Positions 18,015 to 26,726 of a DNA stretch of 64,000 bases are shown one piece after another. Source of the stretch: Geodermatophilus sabuli (GTDB taxonomy: Bacteria > Actinomycetota > Actinomycetes > Mycobacteriales > Geodermatophilaceae); NCBI RefSeq assembly GCF_900215145.1, contig NZ_OBDO01000003.1, positions 175,305 to 239,304 on the forward strand, written 5' to 3'. Below the pieces are notes generated by a model. It did not search any database. It was not told the DNA's origin and worked only from the letters and a program-made list of their open reading frames with translations. Made by a program: the position numbers and the translations under genes. The stretch's first letter is position 1. Every line of letters starts with the position of its first letter.

Positions 18015-18572
18015 TCACCAAGCGCCGTCATAGATGGGGTCCTTCGGGTGGACGTCACCGACGCGCGCGGTCGCCGGGATGCCACCGAAGACGTCGCCGA
18101 GCTGCCCCTGGGAAGCGAACTGAGCGACGTGGTCGAAGATCACGACCCGGCGCAGCACCTTCCACTCGCCGTCGCGACGTTCGCAGAGGTCGCGGTAGCG
18201 GCCGCCCATCACGTCGGTCGGCCCGCCGTCCGGTCGGACCATCACGTAGACGACGGCGCTCTCCCTCTGCGCCAGATCACCGTCGAGCTCGATCAGCACG
18301 TTGGTGATGTAGTGGTGCGAGCGGTGTCGGGTGGTCTTCTGGTTCTCGTACGCCCACTGGCAGAACTCGTGTGCCGGTCCGACGAACATCCCGTGGTCGT
18401 CCGTGGCCTCGGGCCAGAACGTGGACTTCACCAGCTCGAGGTCCTTGCGGTCCTGCCCACGGCAGTAGAGCGCCAGGTTCTCGTAGAGCTTCTGCTTCGC
18501 CATCAACTCAGCGATCGCGGCAGCATCGACGGCCGGCACGGACAGCGCGGTGCCGCCTGAGGGACCAGTCAC
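18015..18572 (-). CDS. SnoaL-like/NTF2-fold protein
   Basis: The product is 185 residues from GTG 18572, with AAGGAG seven bases before. The cone-fold pattern is seen in MAKQKLYENLALYCRGQDRK (N-terminal helices), WPEATDDHGMFVG, the RHRSHHYITNVLIELDGD strand and WKVLRRVVIFDH. Relatives include small hydratase/isomerase-like proteins and ring-hydroxylating dioxygenase beta-like subunits that often act on polyketides, steroids or terpenoids. It lies 73 bases downstream of the binding-protein gene at 18646 and is probably cotranscribed from the operator promoter at 19921. Confidence 0.75.
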   Translation of the reverse strand: MTGPSGGTALSVPAVDAAAIAELMAKQKLYENLALYCRGQDRKDLELVKSTFWPEATDDHGMFVGPAHEFCQWAYENQKTTRHRSHHYITNVLIELDGDLAQRESAVVYVMVRPDGGPTDVMGGRYRDLCERRDGEWKVLRRVVIFDHVAQFASQGQLGDVFGGIPATARVGDVHPKDPIYDGAW

Positions 18573-18645
18573 TCTGCGCTCCTTCGGGGTTCTCGGTGGG
18601 GCACCTGAGGCCGGCGCCTGGTGACAGCCGGCCTCAGGTGAGCTG

Positions 18646-19803
18646 TCAGCCGACCTGCCAGAGCTCCTCGAACTGCTCCTCGTAGTCCGTCGGGTAGACC
18701 GGGATGGGGTCGGTGGACTCGATGTTGTCGGGCGTGTACACCGGAACCGGGTAGTAGTCCCCGGCGACGGGCTGGCCGGTGTCGAGGACACGCGCCGCCG
18801 TGTCGATGTTGATCGCAGCGGTCATCCCCTGGGGGACGCCCAGCCAGAAGGCGTTCTCATCGCGCTGCAGGGCAGCGAGGTTCTGCGAGACCGGGATCGC
18901 GCCGCCGACCTGGACGTCGAGACCCGCCTGCCTCAGTGCCGGCTCGATCCCGACCGCCAGGTCGCCGATGGTGAAGTACGCGAAGTTGAGCGACGGGTCA
19001 GACTGCAGCCTCGAGACCACGGTGTTGGTGGCAGCAGGGGAACCGACGTCGCTGAAGGGGATGTCGGTGTAGGACAGCGAGCAGTCCTCGCACTCCGCCT
19101 CCAGGACCTCGGCCATGTGGTTGCCCTGGGACTGCAGGGCCTCGACCGGCAGTCCGAAGGCCGCCGCCTTGCCTTGGCAGTTGGTGGCCTGCATGAAGGT
19201 GTAGGCGGCAAGCTCGGCGATCCGCTCGGCGGTGTCGCCACCGAGCGGCGTGCCACCGAAGCCCGGGACCGACACCGGCGGATCGGTGATGGACCCCAGC
19301 ATCAACAGGACGCCGTTCTGCTCCGCGGCCCTGATGGGCTCCTGGAGCGCGGCGGCGGGAAGCCCGTCGATGACGACGATGTCCGAGTAACCGATGGCCT
19401 CCAGGGCCTTGCGGTTGACGTCTTCGACGGACCCGTCGTACGACAGGGCCCTGCCCGTCCACCCGACCACCGGAGCGAGGTCGACGATCTCCTGCGACAG
19501 CGCGGCGGACGTCGGGACCGATCCCGGGAAGAGCCGGGTGATCGTCAGCCCCTCGACCGGGGGCTTGCTGAGGGGCGTGAGCTCCTCGGGGAGCGTCTCG
19601 GGCAGCAGCCCGCGGTCGTCGAGGTACTCGTTCGCCTTGTCCACACACTCCTGCTGGGAGGCCGACAGCTCGCCGTCGCCGGCCGCGGCGGTGTCGCTGC
19701 CGCTGGAGTCGCAGCCGGCCGCCGCGAGTACCAGCGAACCCGCGGCGACGCCGACGAGGAGACGCTTCCAAGGCCGTGCGAGGGCCAACTGACGAGAGGG
19801 CAT
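18646..19803 (-). CDS. ABC transporter substrate-binding lipoprotein 1 (ribose-type)
   Basis: This 385-residue protein has a twin-basic start, a hydrophobic segment and lipobox LAAAGC, so it is anchored outside the membrane. The body is a type-1 periplasmic binding fold (SDIVVIDGLPAAA, GVLLMLGS, VGGAIPVSQNLAAL). Three Cys near the middle (NCQGK, ECEDC) are shared with the second copy. It is a clear paralogue of the protein at 25522, and their last 35 residues are nearly the same. Its promoter (19921-19960) carries the island operator. No ATPase gene is adjacent, so it would rely on the ATPase at 27823. Confidence 0.9.
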   Translation of the reverse strand: MPSRQLALARPWKRLLVGVAAGSLVLAAAGCDSSGSDTAAAGDGELSASQQECVDKANEYLDDRGLLPETLPEELTPLSKPPVEGLTITRLFPGSVPTSAALSQEIVDLAPVVGWTGRALSYDGSVEDVNRKALEAIGYSDIVVIDGLPAAALQEPIRAAEQNGVLLMLGSITDPPVSVPGFGGTPLGGDTAERIAELAAYTFMQATNCQGKAAAFGLPVEALQSQGNHMAEVLEAECEDCSLSYTDIPFSDVGSPAATNTVVSRLQSDPSLNFAYFTIGDLAVGIEPALRQAGLDVQVGGAIPVSQNLAALQRDENAFWLGVPQGMTAAINIDTAARVLDTGQPVAGDYYPVPVYTPDNIESTDPIPVYPTDYEEQFEELWQVG

Positions 19804-19920
19804 GACAGACCTGCTTCCGCTGGGTCGAACACGCCCGCATGGGGGCGCGTTCTTCGAATGGATTCGCCCGTACTGCCACGCCGGCCGACGGTTCTCATCG
19901 ATGTGACGTGCTGCACGACC

Positions 19921-19960
19921 AGTGTGGAAAGAGTTGACTTGTTTGTCAACTAGTTATTTT
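19921..19960 (-). promoter_or_regulatory. Operator/promoter A (binding protein 1)
   Basis: On the minus strand TTGACA (19949-19944) is followed 17 bases later by CACACT (19926-19921). The -35 lies inside the motif CTAGTTGACAAAC. An inverted repeat AGTTGAC/GTCAACT (19932-19951) overlaps it. It sits in the 325-base gap between the binding protein and permease 1; nothing else was recognised there. Confidence 0.75.
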
Positions 19961-20114
19961 CTTCCCCGTACCGGTGCCCGTGGTGGCGGCCGGCTGCGTC
20001 GAGTCGTCCGTCAGGGCTGGCGCCGCGTCCAGCCCCGCCCAGAGCCAGCGCAGTGCGGACGTCCAGCGTCCGCAGCGTCCGAGGCGCGCGGGACCTCAAC
20101 TGCGCAGAGCGATG

Positions 20115-21200
20115 GGGATGGGGTGCTGTTACCGGGTTCGGCGCTGGCGAATGGCTCGCGCGGTGATGCTCACGGCGACGATGAGGACCGTGCCTTCGAC
20201 CAGGTCCTTGATCCAGGGCAGGTCGGGGAACTGCAGCTGGAGTCCCTTGACCGCGATCGCCAGCAGATAGAGGGCGATGATCGTGCCGCGGACGTTGAAC
20301 CGGCCGGGCAGGATCTGGGTGGCGCCCAGGAAGGTCGCGGCGAAGGCCGGCAGCAGGTACGGCGCGCCGGCGCCGAAGGCGGAGGCGCCCAGCTGCATGG
20401 TGAGCACGACCCCGGCCAGGGCGGCCAGCGCGCCGGTCATCATCAACGACAGCGACTGCAGCCGCAGCACCTTGATGCCGGCGAGTTTCGCCGCCTGCGG
20501 ATTGGACCCGATGGCGTAGATGTAGCGGCCCAGCGGGGTGTGCTCGAGCAGGAACCACAGCACCAGGGCCACCGCGGCGAGGTAGAAGACGGTGATCGGA
20601 ACGGTGGCGATCGTCGCCTGGCCGGCCTCGGTGAAGGTCGGGCTGACGCCATCGAGCAGGATCGTCTGGCCGTCGGCCACCCAGAACGACAGCGCGGCGA
20701 GCACCGAGGACATGCCGAGCGTCGCGACGATCGGCTCGACTCCCAGCCGGGTGATGATCAAGGCGTTCACCGCGCCGATCGACGCGCCCGCCAGCAGGGT
20801 CAGGATCACGGCCAGTACCCAGGGCAGGTCGGCCGAGGTCAGCAGCGTTCCCAGCAGGCAGATCGAGAACGTCATGTTGGCGGCGAGGGAGATGTCGAAG
20901 GTGCCCGCGGCCATCGACACGGCCACGGCCAGGGTGAGGATTCCGGCGATCGCCGAGCTGGCCGCGATCACCCGCGCGTTGCTCAGGGTGCCAAACGTGT
21001 CGGGCAGCAACACCGAGAACACCACCGCCAGGATGACGGCCAGGTAGAGACCGGAGTACCGGTCCAGTCGCAGGACCCCGGCCGACCAGGCCGGCCTCCC
21101 CCGCGGGCCGCTCCCGGGATCGGTCACCCCCGGCGGATCCACCACGGTGGTGCCGACGGCCGGCAGGTCAGTGGGCGAGGTCATGACCGACCGCTCCTTG
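20115..21200. repeat. Perfect 1,086-bp direct repeat, copy 1
   Basis: Identical to 26727-27812 (offset 6,612) on the evidence of matching translations in several frames and matching ends. The first mismatches are at 20114/26726 and 21201/27813. It covers the whole ABC permease gene and its ribosome site. Flanks on both sides differ, apart from weaker similarity just left of the repeat. Confidence 0.95.
20129..21184 (-). CDS. ABC transporter permease 1 (RbsC-type)
   Basis: This 351-residue integral membrane protein has about nine hydrophobic helices, of the BPD_transp_2/ribose permease family. Segments include GAINALI-like GASIGAVNALIITRLGVEP and, near the end, TFLGATQILPGRFNVRGT. The start is ATG 21184 behind AAGGAG; an upstream in-frame ATG (21211) lies outside the repeat. 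It forms the membrane channel for the solute bound by the lipoprotein at 18646. The nucleotide sequence is identical to permease 2 (26741). It has its own operator promoter (B) and no partner ATPase beside it. Confidence 0.92.
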   Translation of the reverse strand: MTSPTDLPAVGTTVVDPPGVTDPGSGPRGRPAWSAGVLRLDRYSGLYLAVILAVVFSVLLPDTFGTLSNARVIAASSAIAGILTLAVAVSMAAGTFDISLAANMTFSICLLGTLLTSADLPWVLAVILTLLAGASIGAVNALIITRLGVEPIVATLGMSSVLAALSFWVADGQTILLDGVSPTFTEAGQATIATVPITVFYLAAVALVLWFLLEHTPLGRYIYAIGSNPQAAKLAGIKVLRLQSLSLMMTGALAALAGVVLTMQLGASAFGAGAPYLLPAFAATFLGATQILPGRFNVRGTIIALYLLAIAVKGLQLQFPDLPWIKDLVEGTVLIVAVSITARAIRQRRTR

Positions 21201-21340
21201 CTCGATGCCAACCGCCTTCGCCGAGAGGACGGAGAGGGCCTGGTGAGGTCGGCCAGCTGGCTCGCATGACGTCTCCTTCAGCTGCTCGGACCGACGAGGC
21301 TCCGAGGCGATCCGGCCAACGGGTGAGGCTCATCACAGGA

Positions 21341-21380
21341 AGAGTGGTTGAGCATCTATAGTTTGTCAACCATCTACTCA
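21341..21380 (-). promoter_or_regulatory. Operator/promoter B (permease 1)
   Basis: Minus-strand TTGACA (21369-21364), 17-base spacer, CACTCT (21346-21341). The motif GATGGTTGACAAACTATAG is a near-palindrome. A second GGTTG half (21347-21351) gives the same composite layout as site D at 32154. Confidence 0.8.
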
Positions 21381-21808
21381 GCATGGAGCGGAGGCCAGTC
21401 CCCGTGCGCGGACAGGGCGAGCACGCGGGAGATCCACCGGGAGTCCGATCGGACGACGCCCGGTCGGCTGATGCCGGTCAGTGCGGCGTCCGGGCCGGCT
21501 CCGCTTTCCAGATCAACGCCGGTCCCCGAGTCGGGCGGCATCAGGACCGCTCGTGCCGCTGAGCCGGTCCTACACGTGCCACTGCCCGGTCGAGGCCCGC
21601 GCTCAGGAGGTGTGCGCGGAGGGCGACCACGAGGTTGGTGGAGCCACGACGGAGAGCCTCCGATGCGAGAGACCGCTCGCTGACTGGGGCGCGTTCTCGA
21701 CGATCTCGTCGGAGCAGCGCCGCAGCGCCGCCCGTGGCGGCCGGTTGGACCACAGCGGGGCAATGACGACCGCCCGGATCCGCCGCGGCCCCAGCGTCAA
21801 GGTCGTCC
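21381..21808. other. Intergenic between operators B and C
   Basis: About 430 bases between divergent promoters. Minus-strand frames here (for example 21541-21753) show no recognisable domain. I see no gene. Confidence 0.5.
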
Positions 21809-21837
21809 TTGACACAGAATTGTTGGCTGTCTAACTT
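21809..21837 (+). promoter_or_regulatory. Operator/promoter C (aldehyde dehydrogenase), variant motif
   Basis: TTGACA (21809-21814), exactly 17 bases, then TAACTT (21832-21837): a textbook sigma-70-type promoter. The spacer contains GTTGGCTGTC, the variant operator half shared with site K at 60620. Confidence 0.8.
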
Positions 21838-21972
21838 TCGCCTCTGCGGCGGACTTCCGCCCGCGTCGTCGTCACGGACCGTGCCGGAACGTGCAGGGCT
21901 GCTGAACCGGTCTCCCTGGAACCGTTCGGGCGACGGTGGCGACCATGGCGGCCATGCCTAGAGGAGAAATCG

Positions 21973-23430
21973 ATGAGCGACACCACCACTCTCACCAGCC
22001 GCTCCGAGCTCTACATCGCGGGTGCCTGGAGCTCGGACGCCGAGCGAGCCTGGATCGAGGTCGAGAACCCGGCAACCGAACAAGTCATCGGTCGAATCCC
22101 GGAGGCCACCGCTCGCGACGTCGATCGTGCGGTGGATGCCGCCGTGGCCCTGCACAAGTCGGGGGCTTGGCGGGACACGACACTCGCCGATCGGGCAGAT
22201 GTGCTGACGGAGATCGCCGAGGGCATCGACAAGCGCGCCGCTGATCTGCAGGCGCTCTACGTGACCGACCAGGGCGGACTGTCGTCGTTCGCGGGCTTCA
22301 CGTCCGCGACCGCCTCCATGATCTTCCGTGACACAGCACGGCTCGCATCTTCCCTCGACCTCGGACCCACGAAGCGAGACACCCCTGGCGGGTCCGTGTA
22401 CATCAGCCGCGAGCCTTCCGGGCCGGTGGCAGCGATCGCTCCCTGGAACGCACCACTGGTCCTGTCTGCCGTGAAGATTGCGCCGGCGCTACTCGCGGGA
22501 TGCCCGGTCGTCCTGAAGATCTCCCCGGAGACTCCGCTCACTCTGTTCGTGCTTGCCGAGGTGTTCTCTGAGGCCGGCCTCCCGGACGGTCTCATCTCGT
22601 TCCTGCCCGGTGGACGCGATGTCGGCCAATACCTGATCTCGCGCCCGGGCATCTCGCACATCTCCTTCACCGGCAGCACAGCGGCCGGGCAGCAGGTCAT
22701 GCGGACCGCTGCCGAGCGCATGACCCGGTTGACCCTCGAGCTCGGCGGAAAGTCAGCCGCGCTCGTGCTCGACGACGCAGAGCCGCACGACTTCGTCGCA
22801 AGCCTGACGAGAGGATCCGTGGTGCAGACCGGGCAGGTGTGCACCACGCAGAGTCGCATCCTGGTCCCCAACTCGCGCGAGGCCGAGTGGATCGACGCCC
22901 TGACCGCGGCATTCGAGACGCTCGCCGTGGGAGATCCCTCAGATCCGTCGACCGAGGTCGGCCCACTGGTCTCTCAGGCACAGGTGGACCGCGTGGAGTC
23001 CTACGTCACGAGTGCACGGAACGACGGAGCAACGGTGCTCACGGGCGGCGGCCGGCCCAGTGGACCGGGATTCGACACCGGATACTGGTTCCTTCCGACA
23101 CTGTTGACGAACACTGGTCCGGAAATGCGCGTGTACCGGGAAGAGGTCTTCGGTCCGGTGATCGTCATCGAGGGGTACGACACCCTCGATGACGGAATCG
23201 ACGCGGTCAACGACACGGAGTTCGGTCTCGGTAACGGAATCTATTCGCCCGACGTCGACCGGGCCCTCGCGCTCGCACCGAGGCTCGACAGCGGGACAGT
23301 CTCGATCAACACCACTGGCGCCTGCATCACCGCTCCGTTCGGCGGCATGAAGATGTCCGGGTTCGGGCGCGAGGGCGGAATCGAGGGCATCGAGGCCATG
23401 CTGGAGTCCAAGCAGATCCAACTGCCCTGA
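21973..23430 (+). CDS. Aldehyde dehydrogenase
   Basis: This 485-residue NAD(P)-dependent ALDH has the general-base segment LTLELGGKSA, the nucleophile region GQVCTTQSR and the C-terminal PFGGMKMSGFGREGG. AGGAGA precedes the ATG. It oxidises an aldehyde to the acid in the cytoplasm. It is the only gene on its transcript and is driven by promoter C. Divergent from permease 1, it probably handles an aldehyde formed by one of the island's alcohol dehydrogenases. Codon use is slightly less G/C-biased at third positions than in neighbours. Confidence 0.95.
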   Translation: MSDTTTLTSRSELYIAGAWSSDAERAWIEVENPATEQVIGRIPEATARDVDRAVDAAVALHKSGAWRDTTLADRADVLTEIAEGIDKRAADLQALYVTDQGGLSSFAGFTSATASMIFRDTARLASSLDLGPTKRDTPGGSVYISREPSGPVAAIAPWNAPLVLSAVKIAPALLAGCPVVLKISPETPLTLFVLAEVFSEAGLPDGLISFLPGGRDVGQYLISRPGISHISFTGSTAAGQQVMRTAAERMTRLTLELGGKSAALVLDDAEPHDFVASLTRGSVVQTGQVCTTQSRILVPNSREAEWIDALTAAFETLAVGDPSDPSTEVGPLVSQAQVDRVESYVTSARNDGATVLTGGGRPSGPGFDTGYWFLPTLLTNTGPEMRVYREEVFGPVIVIEGYDTLDDGIDAVNDTEFGLGNGIYSPDVDRALALAPRLDSGTVSINTTGACITAPFGGMKMSGFGREGGIEGIEAMLESKQIQLP

Positions 23431-24206
23431 TCTGCCCGGTCGACTCACGCCCTCGCAGGCGTCACTCGGATGGCCGGCGCAGTGCCATTCGCCTGAACGG
23501 CCCGCTGTGCTCGCGGCCGGACCAGTGGAGTCCGCGCGGATCACTGGTCGTCGCAGCACGCGACGACTCTGAGCTCGACACCACGGTGCGCGCCGGAACG
23601 CTGGTCTGTGCCGTCGGCTTCTCAGCGGTGGTGCCGGTGCCGGTGTCCGGCCGGACGTGGCATCGGGCAAGGACGTCGAGGCGGAGGCAGCGGCGGCCGT
23701 CGGCCCATCCGTGCTGTGGCTCGGCGAGGACAGCGCCGACCCCCTGGTCACCTGCCCTTGCCGCGGCGGCGGGGCCGTGCGCTGACGTCGCCCATCGCCG
23801 ACCATGGCGGTGGCGGGTTCGTCCGGCACGCTGAGCGCGTTGGCCGGCCGGGGGCGGAGCCGGATGCCTCCCTGCGGCGTTCCGGAGGCTTCGTCCCTGG
23901 GCGGTTGCTCCTCGCTGGGGATGCCCGTTTTCGATCCGAACTCGCTCACCCGGGCCCGTTGCACCACCCGGCTGAACTGATCCGATCCATCGCCCGCGTC
24001 ATCCTGGGCTTCCGGTCTCCACGGTGGGACCGGCGACGGGCGGGCGATGTGGCAGCGGACCCTCATGCCGCCTCCACCGCCCGCCCGCTACCTGCACAGC
24101 CCAGCGGTCGAAGGTGCCCGTTGCCCGGATCGACCAGCCCCTGCGGGAGGCGCTCATACAGCCCGGTCGACGAGACCCGTCTCAACCGACTCGGCAGCCT
24201 CCACGG
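23431..24206. other. Intergenic, 776 bases, nothing recognised
   Basis: The gap lies between convergent dehydrogenase genes. Long frames exist on both strands but none has a start site, coding bias and domain together. It may hold decayed sequence. No operator copy was found. Confidence 0.45.
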
Positions 24207-25331
24207 TTACTTGGCGAAGTGGATGACGCCACGGATGTTGCGGCCGTTGCGCATGTCGTCGAACCCCTCGTTGATCTGGTCGAGCGAGTACGTCGTGGTC
24301 ACCAGCTCGTCGAGTTTGAGCTTGCCCGCGCGATACATGCCCAGCAGCATCGGCATGGCCTCTCGTGGCGACTTCATGCCGTACAAGGCGCCCTGGATCC
24401 GCTTCTGCGTGATCGCGATGCTCGTCGCGTTGAGCCCGGGGACGACGGCCTCCTCACTGGCGGGAGAGATTCCCGTCAACACCAGGGTCCCGGCCTTGCG
24501 GATCGCCTGGAGGCCTTCGCCGATCAGATCGTTGTGCACCAGGCCGGCGCACAGGATCGCAACGTCAGCGCCCTGACCGTGGGTCAGGTGCTGAATGCGG
24601 TCCATCGAGGACGCGATGGAGTCGTAGGACTCGGTCGCGCCGAACTCCAGGGCCCACTTCTGCTTCTGTGCGACCGGGTCAGCGACGATGACGTGCGCAG
24701 CGCCGCTCTCGCGGGCGCCTTGGACCGCGTTCATCCCCACGCCGCCGACGCCGGCGATGAGAACGACGTCGCCCGGCTGAACGCTGCCCGCGGTCGTAGC
24801 GGATCCGAAACCGGTCTGGACCCCACAGGCCACGAGGCAGGCGATCTCGAGCGGGACGTCCCTGTCGATCTTGACCAGGGACCGCTGGTCGTAGACCTGC
24901 AACTCGGCGAAGGTGCCGAGGAGGCCGGCCGTGCCGATGTCCCGGCCGTCCGCGGTGTGCATCCGGAACGTGCCATCAAGCTGGTGCCCCTGCATGATGA
25001 GCGCTCCGAGGTCGCACAGGTTCTGCATGCCCATCGCGCACCAACGACACTCGCCACACGCCGGGATGAAGGACGTCAGCACGTGGTCGCCGACCTCGAG
25101 TGCCTTCACGCCCGGGCCGACCTCGGCGACGATGCCTGCACCCTCGTGTCCGGCGACAAAAGGCAGATGGCCCGCTGGCATGTCGCCCGTCGCGATGTGG
25201 TCATCGCTGTGACACAGACCCGAGGCCACCATCTCGACGAGGACCTCGCCCTCCTTCGGATCGTCGAGCTCCACTTCCTCGACGCTCCACTTGCCCGGTG
25301 CTTCGTACAGCACTGCTGCGCGCGTACGCAT
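24207..25331 (-). CDS. NDMA-dependent (mycofactocin-type) zinc alcohol dehydrogenase
   Basis: This 374-residue medium-chain dehydrogenase has the catalytic zinc region ASGLCHSD plus GHEGAGIV, the structural zinc lobe CGECRWCAMGMQNLC and the nucleotide segment GVGGVGMNAVQGA. The overall pattern, including the MRTRAAVLYEAPGKW start, matches actinobacterial dehydrogenases with tightly bound nicotinamide that need NDMA in vitro and mycofactocin in vivo. It oxidises a primary alcohol. It is the last gene after the ABC transporter module on the minus strand, separated from the binding protein by 190 bases. No mycofactocin genes are in the window. Confidence 0.85.
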   Translation of the reverse strand: MRTRAAVLYEAPGKWSVEEVELDDPKEGEVLVEMVASGLCHSDDHIATGDMPAGHLPFVAGHEGAGIVAEVGPGVKALEVGDHVLTSFIPACGECRWCAMGMQNLCDLGALIMQGHQLDGTFRMHTADGRDIGTAGLLGTFAELQVYDQRSLVKIDRDVPLEIACLVACGVQTGFGSATTAGSVQPGDVVLIAGVGGVGMNAVQGARESGAAHVIVADPVAQKQKWALEFGATESYDSIASSMDRIQHLTHGQGADVAILCAGLVHNDLIGEGLQAIRKAGTLVLTGISPASEEAVVPGLNATSIAITQKRIQGALYGMKSPREAMPMLLGMYRAGKLKLDELVTTTYSLDQINEGFDDMRNGRNIRGVIHFAK

Positions 25332-25521
25332 GGTTCTCCTGTCTGAACGGTCTTGGTCACAGAACTGGGCGGTGTCTCGAACCGTCTGACCCGCTCGAAT
25401 CGGCCATCACCAGCGGTTCAGCCGACTGGCGGCGTCAACCTGTTCTACGCCTGGCACCGATGGAGCCGAGCCGTGAACTCCAGTCCTCGACGTGACTCCT
25501 CGGGAACGGTGTTCCGGGGTG

Positions 25522-26673
25522 TCAGCCGACTTGCCAGAGTTCCTTGAACTGGTCGCCGATGTCGGTCGGATAGACCGGGATGGGGTCGGTGGACTCGATG
25601 TTGTCGGGCGTGAACACGGGAACCGGGTAGTGATTGCCGACGGTGGGCTGGCCACTGTCCAGCGCGCGCACGGCGGTGTCCAGGATCAGCCAGGGGCTCG
25701 TCCCGTGCGGAACGCCCAGCCAGAAGGCATTGTCGCCTCGCTGCAGCGCGGCGAGGTTCTGCGAGACCGGGATCGCGCCGCCGATCTGCGCGTCGAGACC
25801 CGCCTGCTTCAGTGCCGGTTCGATCCCGATCGCCAGGTCGCCGGTGGTGAAGAACGCGAAGTCGATCGACGGGTCGGACTGCAGCTTGGAGACCACAGCG
25901 TTGGTGGCCGCCGGCGACCCGAGGGCGCTCAGCGGGATGTCGGTATAGGAGGAGGTGCAATCCTCGCAGCTTGCCTCCAGACCCTGCTGCACCCCATCAG
26001 CCAGATTGTGCATGGCATCGAAGGGGAGCCCGAACACGGCCACGTTGCCCTGGCAGTTGGTGGCCTGCATGACCATGTTGGCGCCCGGTTCACCCATCTT
26101 GTTGTAGAGGTCGCCGCCGAGCGGCGTGCCGCCGAATCCCGGGACCGACTGCGGCGGTTCGACGGCGTCGAGCATCAGCAGGACGCCCTTCTCCTCGGCC
26201 GCCCTGATGGCATCCTGGGCCGCGGCGGGAGGCAGCCCGAGGGTCAGGACGACGTCGGAGTCGTCGATGGCTGCCAGGAGCTTGCGGTTCGCGTCCTCCA
26301 CCGACCCGTCGTAGGTCACGGCCTTGCCGGTCCAGCCGATCTCCGGGGCGATGTCCACCAGGTGCTGCGCCGTCTCGACAGCCGACGGGCTCGGCAAGTG
26401 GACGTAGGTGATCGTGAGTCCCTCGGTGGGGGGCTTGCTGAGCGGGGTGAGCTCCTCGGGAATGGACTCCGGCAGCAGGCCGCGGTCGTCGAGGTAGGCG
26501 TTGGCGTTGTCCACGCACTCCTGCTGGGCGGCGGAGAGCTCCCCGCCACCGGCCGCGGCGGCATCGCTGTCGCTGCTGGTGCTACAGCCGGTCGCGACGA
26601 TCAGCGACCCGGCGGCGATGCCGGCGAGGAGTCGCTGGCGGGATCGGGTGCGTGGAGTGCGTGGAGAGGGCAT
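25522..26673 (-). CDS. ABC transporter substrate-binding lipoprotein 2 (ribose-type)
   Basis: This 383-residue lipoprotein has its lipobox around IVATGC and the same layout as the protein at 18646: QQECVDNANAYLDDRGLLPE near the N terminus, a CEDC pair, GGAIPVSQNLAALQRGDNAF and a shared C terminus TDPIPVYPTD. It differs from copy 1 throughout, unlike the permease genes, which are identical. The start at 26673 corresponds to that of copy 1. The permease stop is 67 bases upstream, so it belongs to the transcript running from the dehydrogenase at 32057 through the ATPase. Confidence 0.92.
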   Translation of the reverse strand: MPSPRTPRTRSRQRLLAGIAAGSLIVATGCSTSSDSDAAAAGGGELSAAQQECVDNANAYLDDRGLLPESIPEELTPLSKPPTEGLTITYVHLPSPSAVETAQHLVDIAPEIGWTGKAVTYDGSVEDANRKLLAAIDDSDVVLTLGLPPAAAQDAIRAAEEKGVLLMLDAVEPPQSVPGFGGTPLGGDLYNKMGEPGANMVMQATNCQGNVAVFGLPFDAMHNLADGVQQGLEASCEDCTSSYTDIPLSALGSPAATNAVVSKLQSDPSIDFAFFTTGDLAIGIEPALKQAGLDAQIGGAIPVSQNLAALQRGDNAFWLGVPHGTSPWLILDTAVRALDSGQPTVGNHYPVPVFTPDNIESTDPIPVYPTDIGDQFKELWQVG

Positions 26674-26726
26674 GACGGACCTGCTTCCGTTTGTGTCGAG
26701 CGCGCCCGCACGGGCGCAGAGCAATC

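Noticed and set aside
21541..21753. Minus-strand 70-codon frame containing RRGSTNLVVALRAHLLS, considered as a GntR-like remnant
   Set aside because: No helix-turn-helix pattern can be confirmed and coding bias is weak.
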